Assembly (NCBI GenBank): GCA_963662355.1
Contig: OY759361.1
Location: forward strand, 992,001 to 1,056,000
Reading direction: 5' to 3'
Length of the DNA: 64,000 nucleotides
From: WTFY01 sp026713925
GTDB lineage: Bacteria > Pseudomonadota > Gammaproteobacteria > UBA4575
A model generated the notes under the pieces. It did no database searches and was not told the DNA's origin. It saw only the letters and a list, made by a program, of their open reading frames with translations. Shown piece after piece: positions 1 to 8,380 of this stretch (positions are counted from its first letter, which is position 1; each line of letters begins with the position of its first letter). Both the position numbers and the translations under genes were made by a program.

Positions 1-474
1 GAGCATTTAATGCTGATTGATCTTGGGCGCAATGATGTGGGCAGGGTGGCAGATACCGGATCTGTGGTGCTGACGGACAAAATGATTGTTGAGCGCTATT
101 CGCATGTCATGCATATCGTTTCAAATGTGACCGGGCAACTGAAAGATTCATTCGATGCGATAGATGTGCTCAGGGCGGTATTCCCGGCAGGTACAGTAAG
201 CGGCGCACCTAAAATTCGCGCGATGGAAATCATTATGGAGTTTGAACCGGTGAAACGAGGCATCTATTCAGGGGCTGTGGGGTATATTTCCTGGGACGGA
301 AACATGGATACTGCCATTGCAATTCGCACTGCGGTGATCAAGGATAAAAGACTCTACATTCAGGCCGGCGCAGGAATAGTGCACGACTCTGTCCCGGACA
401 ACGAATGGGATGAGACAAACAACAAGGCCGGGGCCTTGGTGAAAGCCGTGCAGCTCGCAAGGTCGATTGCTTGA
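1..474 (+). CDS. trpE: Anthranilate synthase component I, C-terminal part (partial)
   Basis: Large subunit of anthranilate synthase, which converts chorismate to anthranilate as the first step of tryptophan synthesis. The reading frame is open from base 1, so the gene starts upstream of the window and only the last 157 residues are present. These include the chorismate-binding-domain signatures LIDLGRNDVGRV at the very start, GTVSGAPKIRAMEI around fragment residues 64-77, and IQAGAGIVHDSVPDNEW further on, all typical of TrpE/PabB. TrpE is preferred over PabB because trpG, trpD and trpC follow on the same strand. The partner trpG starts only at 1959, behind an oppositely oriented methyltransferase gene, so trpE is probably not co-transcribed tightly with trpGDC. 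Confidence 0.93.
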   Translation, partial: EHLMLIDLGRNDVGRVADTGSVVLTDKMIVERYSHVMHIVSNVTGQLKDSFDAIDVLRAVFPAGTVSGAPKIRAMEIIMEFEPVKRGIYSGAVGYISWDGNMDTAIAIRTAVIKDKRLYIQAGAGIVHDSVPDNEWDETNNKAGALVKAVQLARSIA

Positions 475-567
475 GCCTGGCCCCTGCAGCCTCCACGCGA
501 TCCATTACAGGCATGCGTGACACCGCATGTCTGAAAGAATTTAATACCAGCTGGATACCTGGTGTGC

Positions 568-1398
568 TTAAGGCTTGCGCCCCATTGCTTCACCCCAGCC
601 AATTGCGGCACATGCACCCGGCTCATCCTTCCATTGGTCCAGCAATGTGTGCCAGCGCTCAACCTGCTCTTGACTTGCCAGGCTACCTTTCGTGAGAGCC
701 GCGACTGTTTGAGTAGAGAAGAACCAGTCACTGGCAAACGCGTGATAAAATTCGATATCTTCGGCAGTAGAATAGAGTTCGAATGAAGCGCTAGCCTCGA
801 TATCCTGAAAGCCGGCTTCGACCAGCACACGCTTGAGTTCCTTCCCCATCTCAGGGTGGCCTCCATTAAGCTGAATGAGTTTCCTGAAGGTCTCCCAGGC
901 ACCACCCAGGTCTTCAGGTTCAGGTTCGAGAAAGGATGAAGCCCCGATCATCTCGCGGCTGGAGATCCGTCCACCAGGCTTCAGTACACGCTGTACCTCC
1001 TTCAGTACCGCCTGTGTATCCGGTACATGCATCAGCACTGCATGGCAGTGAGCGACATCGAAGTAGTCATCTTGATAAGGGAGACTAGCTATGTCCCCTT
1101 TCAGGAATACTGTATTGTCATGCCTGCCAGCCGATGCAGCGGTCTGGGCAATCTCGATCTGGGATCCTTCCATATCAATGCCGTGTAATTCACCGGGCTC
1201 AACAGCCTTGGCAAGGCCCATTGAAATTGTTCCGGGGCCACAGCCGAAGTCGAGAACGCGAAGCCCCGGCTCGAGATGCGGGAGGAGGTGTGCTGCACTG
1301 ATCTCAGCACTCCGACGGCGAAGCAGCTTCTGGAACTCTTCGCTGTATCCCATCGTGTATGTTTGTGTGAAAGTATCTGCAGGCTTATTTTCAGCCAC
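568..1398 (-). CDS. Class I SAM-dependent methyltransferase
   Basis: Predicted cytosolic methyltransferase of the Methyltransf_11/25 type; the substrate is unknown. The AdoMet-binding motif I, VLDFGCGPGTIS, lies at about residues 48-59. It is followed by an acidic post-I segment (GIDMEG) and a motif-II-like stretch ending in VLMHVPD around 121-127. I chose the GTG start at 1398 because AAGGAG lies 7 bases upstream. The frame stays open to 1467, but that extension has no ribosome site. The 276-residue length suits the family. The gene sits antisense between trpE and trpG, a position where neither trp operons nor their usual neighbours carry a methyltransferase, which suggests insertion or rearrangement. 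Function beyond methyl transfer cannot be read from the sequence. Confidence 0.8.
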   Translation of the reverse strand: MAENKPADTFTQTYTMGYSEEFQKLLRRRSAEISAAHLLPHLEPGLRVLDFGCGPGTISMGLAKAVEPGELHGIDMEGSQIEIAQTAASAGRHDNTVFLKGDIASLPYQDDYFDVAHCHAVLMHVPDTQAVLKEVQRVLKPGGRISSREMIGASSFLEPEPEDLGGAWETFRKLIQLNGGHPEMGKELKRVLVEAGFQDIEASASFELYSTAEDIEFYHAFASDWFFSTQTVAALTKGSLASQEQVERWHTLLDQWKDEPGACAAIGWGEAMGRKP

Positions 1399-1958
1399 TG
1401 GTTGCTCCTTGTTCAATTTTAACAGCCCCGGCATTGTCCTGATGCTGCAACGGTTGTGCTGCACCACCCTGTAGTTTCAGAGATTGAATTGTGATTCATA
1501 CAATTACGGTGTCAAGTGAATCGCGTTATCGATGCTGGGCATGACAGCAAATGCAGAGATTCCTGTCGTTTTATGTACTCAAGGCGCTGTCTGTATGTGG
1601 AGCAGGGCAAAGCAGGCAGTGATCGGTTTTGGCAAGAATGCCTTGCTGCCATCCAAGTGGTATCATGCCCGCTTGACATGATGCCTGCTAGGTGAGGCCA
1701 TCCCTGAGGGTATGGTTGCAGGCCAGGTGTAGGTGGGTATCGGGCAAGGAGATACACCATATGAACAAGCCCTGCTTCACACAGAATTTCGTACTTCAAG
1801 GTTATGGAATTCCGGTTTCAGCGGGATCAGCGGCAAACTGCTTGGCAGCAATCTGGTGCATCAGGTTCGCAACTGTCGGCTGAATTAGCAGATGGGACTG
1901 TCGACACGGGTGTCAGGCAATAATCTTTGAAACTTGTAAGCTGGAGAGATTGTTTTCT
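1399..1958. other. 560-base intergenic region before trpG
   Basis: No confident gene is present. The stretch contains the possible small ORF at 1761-1883, listed separately. The tryptophan codon run expected of a classical trp leader peptide is absent. GGAGAG at 1943-1948 is the ribosome site for trpG. The promoters for trpGDC and, on the other strand, for the methyltransferase must lie here, but I could not identify a convincing -35/-10 pair. Confidence 0.5.
1761..1883 (+). CDS. Possible small ORF of 40 aa with strong ribosome site
   Basis: A 40-codon frame begins with ATG at 1761. It is preceded by a perfect AAGGAG at 1746-1751 with a 9-base gap, one of the best Shine-Dalgarno sites in the window. 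The product starts MNKPCFTQNF and contains three cysteines and a single tryptophan. I recognise no family. It lies 75 bases upstream of trpG on the same strand, so it could be a leader or an independent small protein. It lacks the consecutive Trp codons that would make it an attenuator peptide. A chance frame is equally possible. Confidence 0.22.
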   Translation: MNKPCFTQNFVLQGYGIPVSAGSAANCLAAIWCIRFATVG

Positions 1959-2549
1959 ATGGTGCTGATGATCGACAATTATGACTCTTTTACCTACAAC
2001 CTGGTGCAGTACCTCGGCGAAATTGGCGAGGATGTCAAGGTCGTACGCAATGACCAGATCGGGATTGAAGAAATCAGGGTTCTGGGTCCTGATCATATCG
2101 TCATTTCTCCAGGTCCATGTACCCCCAACGAAGCCGGAATCTCACTGGAAGTCATCTGCGCGTTGGGCGAGCAGATCCCGATTCTCGGCGTTTGTCTCGG
2201 GCATCAGAGTATCGGGCAGGCCTATGGGGGGAATGTCGTCAGGGCGAATAAAGTCATGCATGGCAAAACCTCTGAGATATACCATCACAATACGCATGTT
2301 TTTGAGCAGTGCGACAACCCGTTTACAGCGACCCGTTACCATTCCTTGGTCATTGAGAAGGCAAGTGTGCCGGAATGCCTGGAAATTACTGCATGGACGC
2401 AAACCGGTTCAGGTGACATGGACGAGATCATGGGAGTACGGCACAAACAGCTTTCCGTGGAAGGTGTACAGTTTCACCCTGAATCAATTCTGACTGACTT
2501 CGGGCATCATGTATTGACGAATTTCATTCACCAGAACATGCAGAAATGA
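1959..2549 (+). CDS. trpG: Anthranilate synthase component II (glutamine amidotransferase)
   Basis: Class I glutamine amidotransferase that supplies ammonia from glutamine to TrpE; such subunits often also serve PabB. The catalytic triad is visible: nucleophile Cys79 in LGVCLGHQS, and His173 and Glu175 in QFHPES. The oxyanion motif ISPGPCTPNEAG is at residues 49-60. The start at ATG 1959 gives 196 residues and places GGAGAG ten bases upstream. A TTG at 1950 would leave only one base of spacing, and ATG 1968 would be too far. The stop overlaps the trpD start in an ATGA arrangement, so the two are translationally coupled. Confidence 0.95.
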   Translation: MVLMIDNYDSFTYNLVQYLGEIGEDVKVVRNDQIGIEEIRVLGPDHIVISPGPCTPNEAGISLEVICALGEQIPILGVCLGHQSIGQAYGGNVVRANKVMHGKTSEIYHHNTHVFEQCDNPFTATRYHSLVIEKASVPECLEITAWTQTGSGDMDEIMGVRHKQLSVEGVQFHPESILTDFGHHVLTNFIHQNMQK

Positions 2550-3577
2550 GCGGACAGGCAATAGATATCCAGCAAGCCATCCAGGCTGCAGTCGAGGGGC
2601 ACGACCTTGCCGGTGAGCAGATGACTGCTGTAATGCGCGCAGTCATGTCCGGTCATGCAACGCCTGCGCAGATCGCAGGCCTCTTGGTAGGTCTGCGCAT
2701 GAAGGGGGAGACTGCAGCGGAGCTAGCCGCTGCGGCATCCGTGATGCGTGAATTTTCAACCAGAGTCAAGGTGCCCACAGACTGTCTCGTTGATACCTGC
2801 GGTACGGGTGGTGATGCTAAGGGAACATTCAATATTTCCACTGCTGCAGCATTTGTGGTGGCGGCTGCAGGAGGTAGTGTGGCCAAGCATGGTAACCGTT
2901 CAGTGTCTGGCACAAGCGGCAGTGCGGACGTGCTGGAGGCAGCAGGAGTCAATTTGGAGTTGACACCGGTACAGGTTGCACGGTGTATCGAGGAAGTAGG
3001 CATAGGCTTTTTGTTTGCACCAGCGCATCACAGTGCCATGAAACATGCAGCAGGCGTACGCAGGGAACTGGGTGTACGCACGATGTTTAACCTACTGGGT
3101 CCATTGACGAATCCCGCTGGTGCACAGCACCAGGTGCTCGGAGTGTTTGCCAGCACCTGGGTTGAGCCGATTGCGCAGGTGCTGCAGTTGCTCGGTAGCA
3201 AACACGCACTGGTCATACATGCCGATGACGGTCTGGATGAAATCAGTACCGCGAGTGAAACAATGGTGGCTGAATTAAAGGAAGACAGGGTGACTACGTA
3301 CCGGATTTCTCCCTGGCAATTCGGCATCGAACCCTACGAGCTTGATGATATTGTGGTACACGATGTACAGCAGAGCCTGGCAATGGTGAATGCTGCCTTC
3401 AGCCGTAAGACAAATGCTGCATCTGAAATTGTAAAGTTCAATGCTGGTGCAGCACTGTATGCCTGCAATCAGGTTTCAACTCTGGCAGAAGGTATCGAGT
3501 TGGCAGGGTCGACCATCGCGAGCGGTGAGGCGGCGAACAAGTTTCAGCAGTTCATCACATATACCAATGAAATTTAA
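2546..3577 (+). CDS. trpD: Anthranilate phosphoribosyltransferase
   Basis: Transfers the phosphoribosyl group of PRPP to anthranilate, the second committed step of tryptophan synthesis. The 343-residue length is normal for stand-alone TrpD. The PRPP/magnesium loop GTGGD is at residues 86-90 in DTCGTGGDAKGTFNIST. KHGNRSVS at about 114-121 is the conserved anthranilate/PRPP contact segment, and the second metal region DDGLDEIS lies further on. The gene begins inside the trpG stop codon (ATGA overlap), and its stop lies one base before the trpC start, giving a tight trpGDC unit. Confidence 0.96.
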   Translation: MSGQAIDIQQAIQAAVEGHDLAGEQMTAVMRAVMSGHATPAQIAGLLVGLRMKGETAAELAAAASVMREFSTRVKVPTDCLVDTCGTGGDAKGTFNISTAAAFVVAAAGGSVAKHGNRSVSGTSGSADVLEAAGVNLELTPVQVARCIEEVGIGFLFAPAHHSAMKHAAGVRRELGVRTMFNLLGPLTNPAGAQHQVLGVFASTWVEPIAQVLQLLGSKHALVIHADDGLDEISTASETMVAELKEDRVTTYRISPWQFGIEPYELDDIVVHDVQQSLAMVNAAFSRKTNAASEIVKFNAGAALYACNQVSTLAEGIELAGSTIASGEAANKFQQFITYTNEI

Positions 3578-3578
3578 C

Positions 3579-4376
3579 ATGTCTGAGCAGCCTGAAATTC
3601 TCACGAAAATTATCAAACATAAAAAAAGCGAACTGGTTGAACGCAAGCAGCGCGTACCCCTGGAAACGATGGAGGAATGGGCGCAGGAGGCTCCAGCGCC
3701 GAGGGGATTTGAGTTTGCACTGCGCAATGCTCAGCGGGCAAATCGACCCGGCGTTATCGCTGAAATCAAGCGAGCGTCTCCAAGCAGGGGGATCCTGCGA
3801 GAAAATTTCAATCCCATGCAAATTGCAGCCAGCTATCAGGTGAATGGTGCGACCTGTCTTTCGGTTCTGACGGACAGCCATTTCTTTAAAGGCTCCTGTG
3901 CTGTTCTGGAATTGTCCCGTAAGGCCTGTTTCCTGCCGATCCTGCGCAAGGATTTCATCATTGATACCTACCAGGTATACGAGACCCGCGCTGTCGATGC
4001 GGATTGTGTGCTGTTGATCGCTGCTGCACTGGGAGATGAGCAAATGGCAGAGCTGAATGCCCTTGCCAAAGAATTGTATCTGGATGTGCTGATAGAAGTG
4101 CACAATGAAGAAGAACTGGGGCGTGCCCTTGAGCTTGATCCCACGTTGCTAGGGATCAACAACCGCAATCTGCAGAACTTTGAAACGACCTTGAATACTA
4201 CTTTCAGGCTTTTGCCTGAAATTCCGGATACCTGCCATGTGATCACTGAAAGTGGTATCCACACGAAAGGGGATATTGCCCTGATGACGGAAAAGGGTGT
4301 CAACTCCTTTCTCGTAGGCGAAGCCTTCATGGTTGCCGAAGAGCCGGGCACCCGTTTGAAGGAGCTGTTTTTCTAG
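3579..4376 (+). CDS. trpC: Indole-3-glycerol phosphate synthase
   Basis: Converts carboxyphenylaminodeoxyribulose phosphate to indole-3-glycerol phosphate. It is a (beta/alpha)8 barrel of 265 residues. Family signatures include AEIKRASPSRG at 61-71, LRKDFIID at 122-129, LGINNRNL, and ITESGIHT near the C-terminus with the catalytic Glu and Ser. ATG 3579 is chosen because it gives the usual N-terminus; ATG 3567 in the same frame would overlap trpD. Here TrpC is not fused to TrpF, unlike in enterobacteria. The gene ends the trpGDC unit. Confidence 0.95.
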   Translation: MSEQPEILTKIIKHKKSELVERKQRVPLETMEEWAQEAPAPRGFEFALRNAQRANRPGVIAEIKRASPSRGILRENFNPMQIAASYQVNGATCLSVLTDSHFFKGSCAVLELSRKACFLPILRKDFIIDTYQVYETRAVDADCVLLIAAALGDEQMAELNALAKELYLDVLIEVHNEEELGRALELDPTLLGINNRNLQNFETTLNTTFRLLPEIPDTCHVITESGIHTKGDIALMTEKGVNSFLVGEAFMVAEEPGTRLKELFF

Positions 4377-4598
4377 GGGTGCAGGTAGGACTCTGGTTGC
4401 TGTTTTTTTGACCCTGAAAGTGAATGCGCAGCTCGGGTTACAGGCAGGTCCTGTCACGGCACCGCCTGGTGCGACACGTTGCATCAACACAATCTTTTCG
4501 GATTGCCACAACCCGGCAAAGCGGCTTGCTTTTGTCGCCCGTGCGGACCTGTGACCCGGTACAATAAGCTTCAGGTTTGGATCTGAGAGAGGATGTCT

Positions 4599-5597
4599 AT
4601 GCGAGCTATGATCTTGAATACGACGGGGCAGCCTCTTGAGCCGGTTGAATTGCCGGTTCCTCAGCCTGGAAAAAATGAAGTGCTGATCAGGGTTACGGCA
4701 TGCGGTGTCTGCAGAACGGATCTGCATCTGGTCGATGGTGAATTGCCGGATATTCATGTGCCGGTTATCCCAGGACATGAAATCGTTGGCGAAGTTGTTG
4801 ATGCTGGACCCGATGCGCTATTGGAGCCGGGCATGCGGGTTGGGATTCCATGGCTGGGCTGGACATGCGGGGACTGTGTATTTTGCCGTATCCACAAGGA
4901 AAACCTGTGTGAGCATGCGAGGTTTACCGGGTATCAGCTGGATGGCGGGTATTGTGAATACACAACTGCTGATTACCGGTATTGCATACCGGTGGACAAG
5001 GTTACCAGTGCTGAACAACTGGCACCCCTGTTGTGTGCCGGGCTGATCGGATACAGGTGTCTGAAAATTGCAGATACACTATGTCTGCATAATGAGAAGA
5101 TCGGCCTGTTCGGTTTTGGGGCTGCAGCACATATTCTTGCGCAAATCATTATTCACCGTGGCAGCAATTTTTTCGCGTTCACACGACCACATGATCTGGA
5201 TGCCCAGCAATTCGCCTACCGGCTGGGGGCAACTTGGGCCGGAGGTTCAGACCAGGTGCTGCCGGATAGACTGGATTGCGCAATAATTTTTGCTCCGACG
5301 GGAAATCTGGTTCCCTGTGCGCTGCACAGTGTTCGCAAGGGCGGAGCGGTGGTATGTGGTGGCATCCACATGAGTGATATCCCGTCATTTCCGTATGCCA
5401 GTCTCTGGGGTGAACGGCAAATCAGTTCGGTTGCAAACCTTACCCGCAAGGACGGGGCGGAGTTTTTTGAGGTACTCGGGCAGATACCGGTGCAGACACA
5501 CATCCATCGATATCCGCTCAGTGAAGCCAACCGGGCACTTGAAGATTTGCGCTACGGAAGGTTGAATGGTGCAGCTGTGTTGATGGTTCGGGAATGA
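4599..5597 (+). CDS. Zinc-dependent medium-chain alcohol dehydrogenase
   Basis: Predicted cytosolic NAD(P)-dependent, zinc-containing alcohol dehydrogenase of the MDR family. Catalytic zinc ligands are Cys38 in ACGVCRTDLH, His60-Glu61 in IPGHEIVGEV and probably Cys146. The structural zinc cysteines are at 90, 93, 96 and 104 in CGDCVFCRIHKENLC. The Rossmann motif GLFGFGAAAH is at 169-178. The start at ATG 4599 has GAGAGAGG upstream with about 6 bases of spacing; ATG 4593 is possible but touches that site. A TACAAT -10-like box lies near 4560. The gene lies between trpC and the hemerythrin gene, where related bacteria carry crp/vfr. The substrate alcohol cannot be deduced. Confidence 0.87.
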   Translation: MRAMILNTTGQPLEPVELPVPQPGKNEVLIRVTACGVCRTDLHLVDGELPDIHVPVIPGHEIVGEVVDAGPDALLEPGMRVGIPWLGWTCGDCVFCRIHKENLCEHARFTGYQLDGGYCEYTTADYRYCIPVDKVTSAEQLAPLLCAGLIGYRCLKIADTLCLHNEKIGLFGFGAAAHILAQIIIHRGSNFFAFTRPHDLDAQQFAYRLGATWAGGSDQVLPDRLDCAIIFAPTGNLVPCALHSVRKGGAVVCGGIHMSDIPSFPYASLWGERQISSVANLTRKDGAEFFEVLGQIPVQTHIHRYPLSEANRALEDLRYGRLNGAAVLMVRE

Positions 5598-5804
5598 GCC
5601 GATACTGTTGTAGATAAATGTTCAGCTCAGTTCATATCCGGAGTACTATTGAACCATGTATGTGCGGTGCGCAAGATGGAACACGCTCCCGGACCTGGAT
5701 TGCTGGTGAGACAGGTGGGTGGAACGGACTGATATGGCCCAGTATGTCTTGGGTGTATCAGAGAAATTAGTGCTAGCTGGGGGTGCTGGGACTGAACAGG
5801 TGTC

Positions 5805-6347
5805 ATGAATTCCATACTTGAAAAATTACATAGAGATCATATCAATTTCAGTAAACTTCTGGCGTTTCTGGAACAGCAGTTGCACCTGCTGGAAGATTGT
5901 AAAATTTCGAATCTTGACGCTACACTGGATGCAGTCAGGTATATGAAAGAGTACCCTGACTATATTCATCATCCTCTTGAGGATATCGTATTCAGGCATT
6001 TTCTGGAGCATTACGGATCGGGGCATGAAAACATAGACGAACTTCTTCATGAGCATGAAGGGATGCCCGCACTCACCGAAAGGCTTCTCGAATCGTTGCA
6101 GAATGCGCTGGCGGGCCTTCCCCAAGAAAGGGAAGAGCTTTGTACAATACTGGAAGAGTACATTTCAGTACAAAGAAAACACATGGATCAAGAAGAGGTG
6201 CATGTCTATCCAGTACTGGATTCAAATTTCAGTAAAAAGGATTGGCAGGAAATTGACAATGATCTTGCCCGGGCGGAAGATCCGCTGTTCGGAGAAAAGG
6301 TGCAGGAATCCTTTCAGAGGCTGTTCCAGCATATCATGAGTCAGTAG
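5805..6347 (+). CDS. Hemerythrin HHE cation-binding domain protein
   Basis: Small (180 residues), predicted cytosolic four-helix bundle that binds a di-iron centre. The expected ligands are spread along the chain: His9 and His12 in LHRDH, His55-His56 and Glu59 in YIHHPLED, His82/His84 with Glu83 in LLHEHE, and His126, Glu130 and His133 in the QRKHMDQEEVHVYPVL segment. Such proteins sense or carry oxygen or nitric oxide, or help iron-sulfur cluster repair; which applies here is not visible. The ribosome site AACAGG lies just upstream of ATG 5805. It follows the alcohol dehydrogenase by about 200 bases, so co-transcription is uncertain. Confidence 0.85.
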   Translation: MNSILEKLHRDHINFSKLLAFLEQQLHLLEDCKISNLDATLDAVRYMKEYPDYIHHPLEDIVFRHFLEHYGSGHENIDELLHEHEGMPALTERLLESLQNALAGLPQEREELCTILEEYISVQRKHMDQEEVHVYPVLDSNFSKKDWQEIDNDLARAEDPLFGEKVQESFQRLFQHIMSQ

Positions 6348-6479
6348 ACCGGGGTCCACCTTGATATCGATAGACCTTCCGATGATGCGACACCGGTCTC
6401 GGCCTGCAGTGTCAGTCCTGTTGGCAGGTCATGGCGTTGGCCTGCGGGCTCGCATCACAGGGTATCCGGAAGGTGAAAT

Positions 6480-6899
6480 ATGAAGGTGCGGGTACGCTGG
6501 ACCGATCACATGAGTTTCGTGGCCGAAACAGGCAGCGGCCACTCGGTTGTGATGGATGGCCCCCCTGATCATGGCGGTCGCAATCTGGCTGCACGGCCCA
6601 TGGAAATGATATTGGTAGGTTTGGGCGGGTGCAGCGCATTTGATGTGGTACATACCCTGAACAAAGCCAGGCAACCAGTCAAGGATTGTCAGGTGTTACT
6701 GGATGCGCAGCGAGCGGACAGCGTTCCTGCAGTATTTACCAAGGTACACCTGCATTTTATTCTTGCCGGGCCGGGTCTGGACCCTGGGCGGGTCAAGCGA
6801 TCAGTGGAACTGTCTGTTGAAAAGTATTGCTCGGTTATCATGATGCTGCGAGAAAGCGTGGACATCACGTATGACTATGAGGTACTGGCAGACAAATGA
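6480..6899 (+). CDS. OsmC family peroxiredoxin-like protein
   Basis: OsmC/Ohr superfamily protein of 139 residues, thiol-dependent peroxidase fold, YhfA-like branch. The two conserved cysteines are Cys51 in LVGLGGCSAFDVV and Cys117 in EKYCSVIMML, which would form the peroxidatic/resolving pair. RNLAARPMEMILVGLGG is the family hallmark before the first cysteine. The gene is followed 34 bases later by speD on the same strand, an OsmC-speD-coq7 neighbourhood also known from Pseudomonas. The physiological peroxide substrate is unknown. Confidence 0.87.
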   Translation: MKVRVRWTDHMSFVAETGSGHSVVMDGPPDHGGRNLAARPMEMILVGLGGCSAFDVVHTLNKARQPVKDCQVLLDAQRADSVPAVFTKVHLHFILAGPGLDPGRVKRSVELSVEKYCSVIMMLRESVDITYDYEVLADK

Positions 6900-6933
6900 A
6901 ACTTGTCTGTCTGGCTTGTCCGTAAACACGTAA

Positions 6934-7749
6934 ATGGACATCGATTGTTCAAAGATCAAGCTATACGGGTTTAATAACCTGACCAAGACCCTGAGTTTCA
7001 ACTTTTACGATATCTGCTATGCGCATACTCCGGCACAGCAGCGGGAATATCTCCATTACATCGATGAAGTTTATAGCACAAGGCGTCTGCAGCAGGTCCT
7101 GTGTGAGGTTGTCGAAATTATCGGTGCAAGCGTTCTGAACGTATCTGCGCATGACTATGAGCCGCGCGGGTCGAGCGTCACCTGCCTGATTGCAGAAAAA
7201 CCTGCGCCGCCTGAGGCAATGATATCCGGTACGCATGCGGAGGAACGGAATGCAGTCCTGAAACAGTCAGCCGTTTTTCATCTGGACAAAAGTCATGTCA
7301 CCGCACATACCTATCCAGAAAGTCACCCTGATCATGGTGTCAGTACCTTTCGGGTAGATATCGATGTCGCGACCTGTGGCCGGGTCTCTCCGCTTGAGGC
7401 CTTGGATTTTCTGATTGGCAGTTTTGATGAAGACATTATCATTCTGGATTATCGCGTACGCGGATTCACGCGGGATACTCTCGGGAAAAAACATTACATT
7501 GACCATGAGATTACGTCCATCCAGGAATTTCTGTCTGAAAAGACAAGGCATCAGTACCAGGTCACAGACATGAACGTGGAGCAGGGAAACATATTTCACA
7601 CCAGAATGAAGCTGCTCGATTTCAGTTTGGAGAATTATCTGTTCGGGGAAGATACACACGCATTCCATGAGGACGAACTGCAGGTGATCGAGCGGCAGCT
7701 CAGAAAGGAGATGAACGAGATCTACTACGGTGTCAGTACTTTCGGGTGA
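6934..7749 (+). CDS. speD: S-adenosylmethionine decarboxylase proenzyme (class 1A)
   Basis: Provides decarboxylated AdoMet for spermidine synthesis. The 271-residue length fits the E. coli-type enzyme rather than the short Bacillus/Thermotoga type. The self-cleavage site that generates the pyruvoyl cofactor is LDKSHVTAHTYPES, with Ser120 as the expected pyruvoyl precursor. The catalytic Cys is probably in DVATCGRVSP around 148. The start ATG at 6934 lacks a strong ribosome site. It forms a likely operon with the upstream OsmC gene and converges on coq7, with the two stop codons almost touching (7749 and 7751). speE is not in the window. Confidence 0.94.
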   Translation: MDIDCSKIKLYGFNNLTKTLSFNFYDICYAHTPAQQREYLHYIDEVYSTRRLQQVLCEVVEIIGASVLNVSAHDYEPRGSSVTCLIAEKPAPPEAMISGTHAEERNAVLKQSAVFHLDKSHVTAHTYPESHPDHGVSTFRVDIDVATCGRVSPLEALDFLIGSFDEDIIILDYRVRGFTRDTLGKKHYIDHEITSIQEFLSEKTRHQYQVTDMNVEQGNIFHTRMKLLDFSLENYLFGEDTHAFHEDELQVIERQLRKEMNEIYYGVSTFG

Positions 7750-7750
7750 T

Positions 7751-8380
7751 TCAGACCCAGTATGCCGTGGTGGTCATGATTTTGGACACGGCACGCATGG
7801 CATGGCAGGCAGGTCCGGGTACTTCACGCGCCCCTGCATCCTGAGCACTTTTGTCATGTCTGGCTTCATCCTCTCGCATCCTTAGCAGGATTTCACGGCT
7901 TTTTTTATCCTGGTCAGGCAAGCGTGTAAGGTGCCGGTCCAGATGCTGCACCACCTGCTTTTCCGTCTCCGAAACAAAGCCCAGGCTCCATTCGTCGCCA
8001 AGTAGCCCAACTGCAGTGCCAATAGCATATGACCCCAGATACCATGCAAGTGTCAGTGTGCTCGGGTGGTCCTCAAGTTCCGTAAGTCGTTCCTCACACC
8101 AGTCAAGGTGGGCTTGCTCTTCCTGCGCACAGGCCTGCATCTGCTGTTTGACGTTTTCGTCCCGTGCCGTAAATGCCTGCCCGTGATAAAGGCCTTGCGC
8201 TGCAACTTCACCAGCATGGTTCACACGCATCAGCCGTGCAGATGTTTTTTTGTCCGATGCCGACAAAGTATCCTCCGCAACTGCCTTGGTGTCGGGAGTC
8301 ATGCCAAACACCGCGAACATTGCCCGGGCACTACGCTCGGTGTGGGATAAGAAATGATCCAGAGGGCTGTACTCACGCAT
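7751..8380 (-). CDS. coq7: 2-polyprenyl-3-methyl-6-methoxy-1,4-benzoquinol hydroxylase (Coq7/CAT5)
   Basis: Di-iron hydroxylase for the C6 hydroxylation in ubiquinone synthesis, functionally replacing UbiF. It has 209 residues. Iron ligands are seen as Glu58 in NHAGEVAAQGLYHGQ, Glu88 and His91 in EEQAHLDWCEERL, Glu140 in SETEKQVVQHLD, and Glu172 with His175 in EDEARH. I start at ATG 8380 because it gives the usual N-terminus and overlaps the upstream glcF-like stop by 8 bases (ATGCGTGA), implying coupling. The frame extends to 8479 but only over the glcF-like gene. UbiH and UbiI, encoded at 17.8-20.2 kb, would do the other two ring hydroxylations. Confidence 0.93.
   Translation of the reverse strand: MREYSPLDHFLSHTERSARAMFAVFGMTPDTKAVAEDTLSASDKKTSARLMRVNHAGEVAAQGLYHGQAFTARDENVKQQMQACAQEEQAHLDWCEERLTELEDHPSTLTLAWYLGSYAIGTAVGLLGDEWSLGFVSETEKQVVQHLDRHLTRLPDQDKKSREILLRMREDEARHDKSAQDAGAREVPGPACHAMRAVSKIMTTTAYWV

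Noticed and set aside
1740..1765. Resemblance of the AAGGAGATAC...CATATG stretch to an expression-vector ribosome site
   Set aside because: The match is partial and surrounded by ordinary chromosomal sequence with no vector features, so it is taken as coincidence.
4149..4778. 209-residue minus-strand open frame across trpC and the alcohol dehydrogenase start
   Set aside because: It overlaps two strongly supported genes, has no recognisable domain and no ribosome site.
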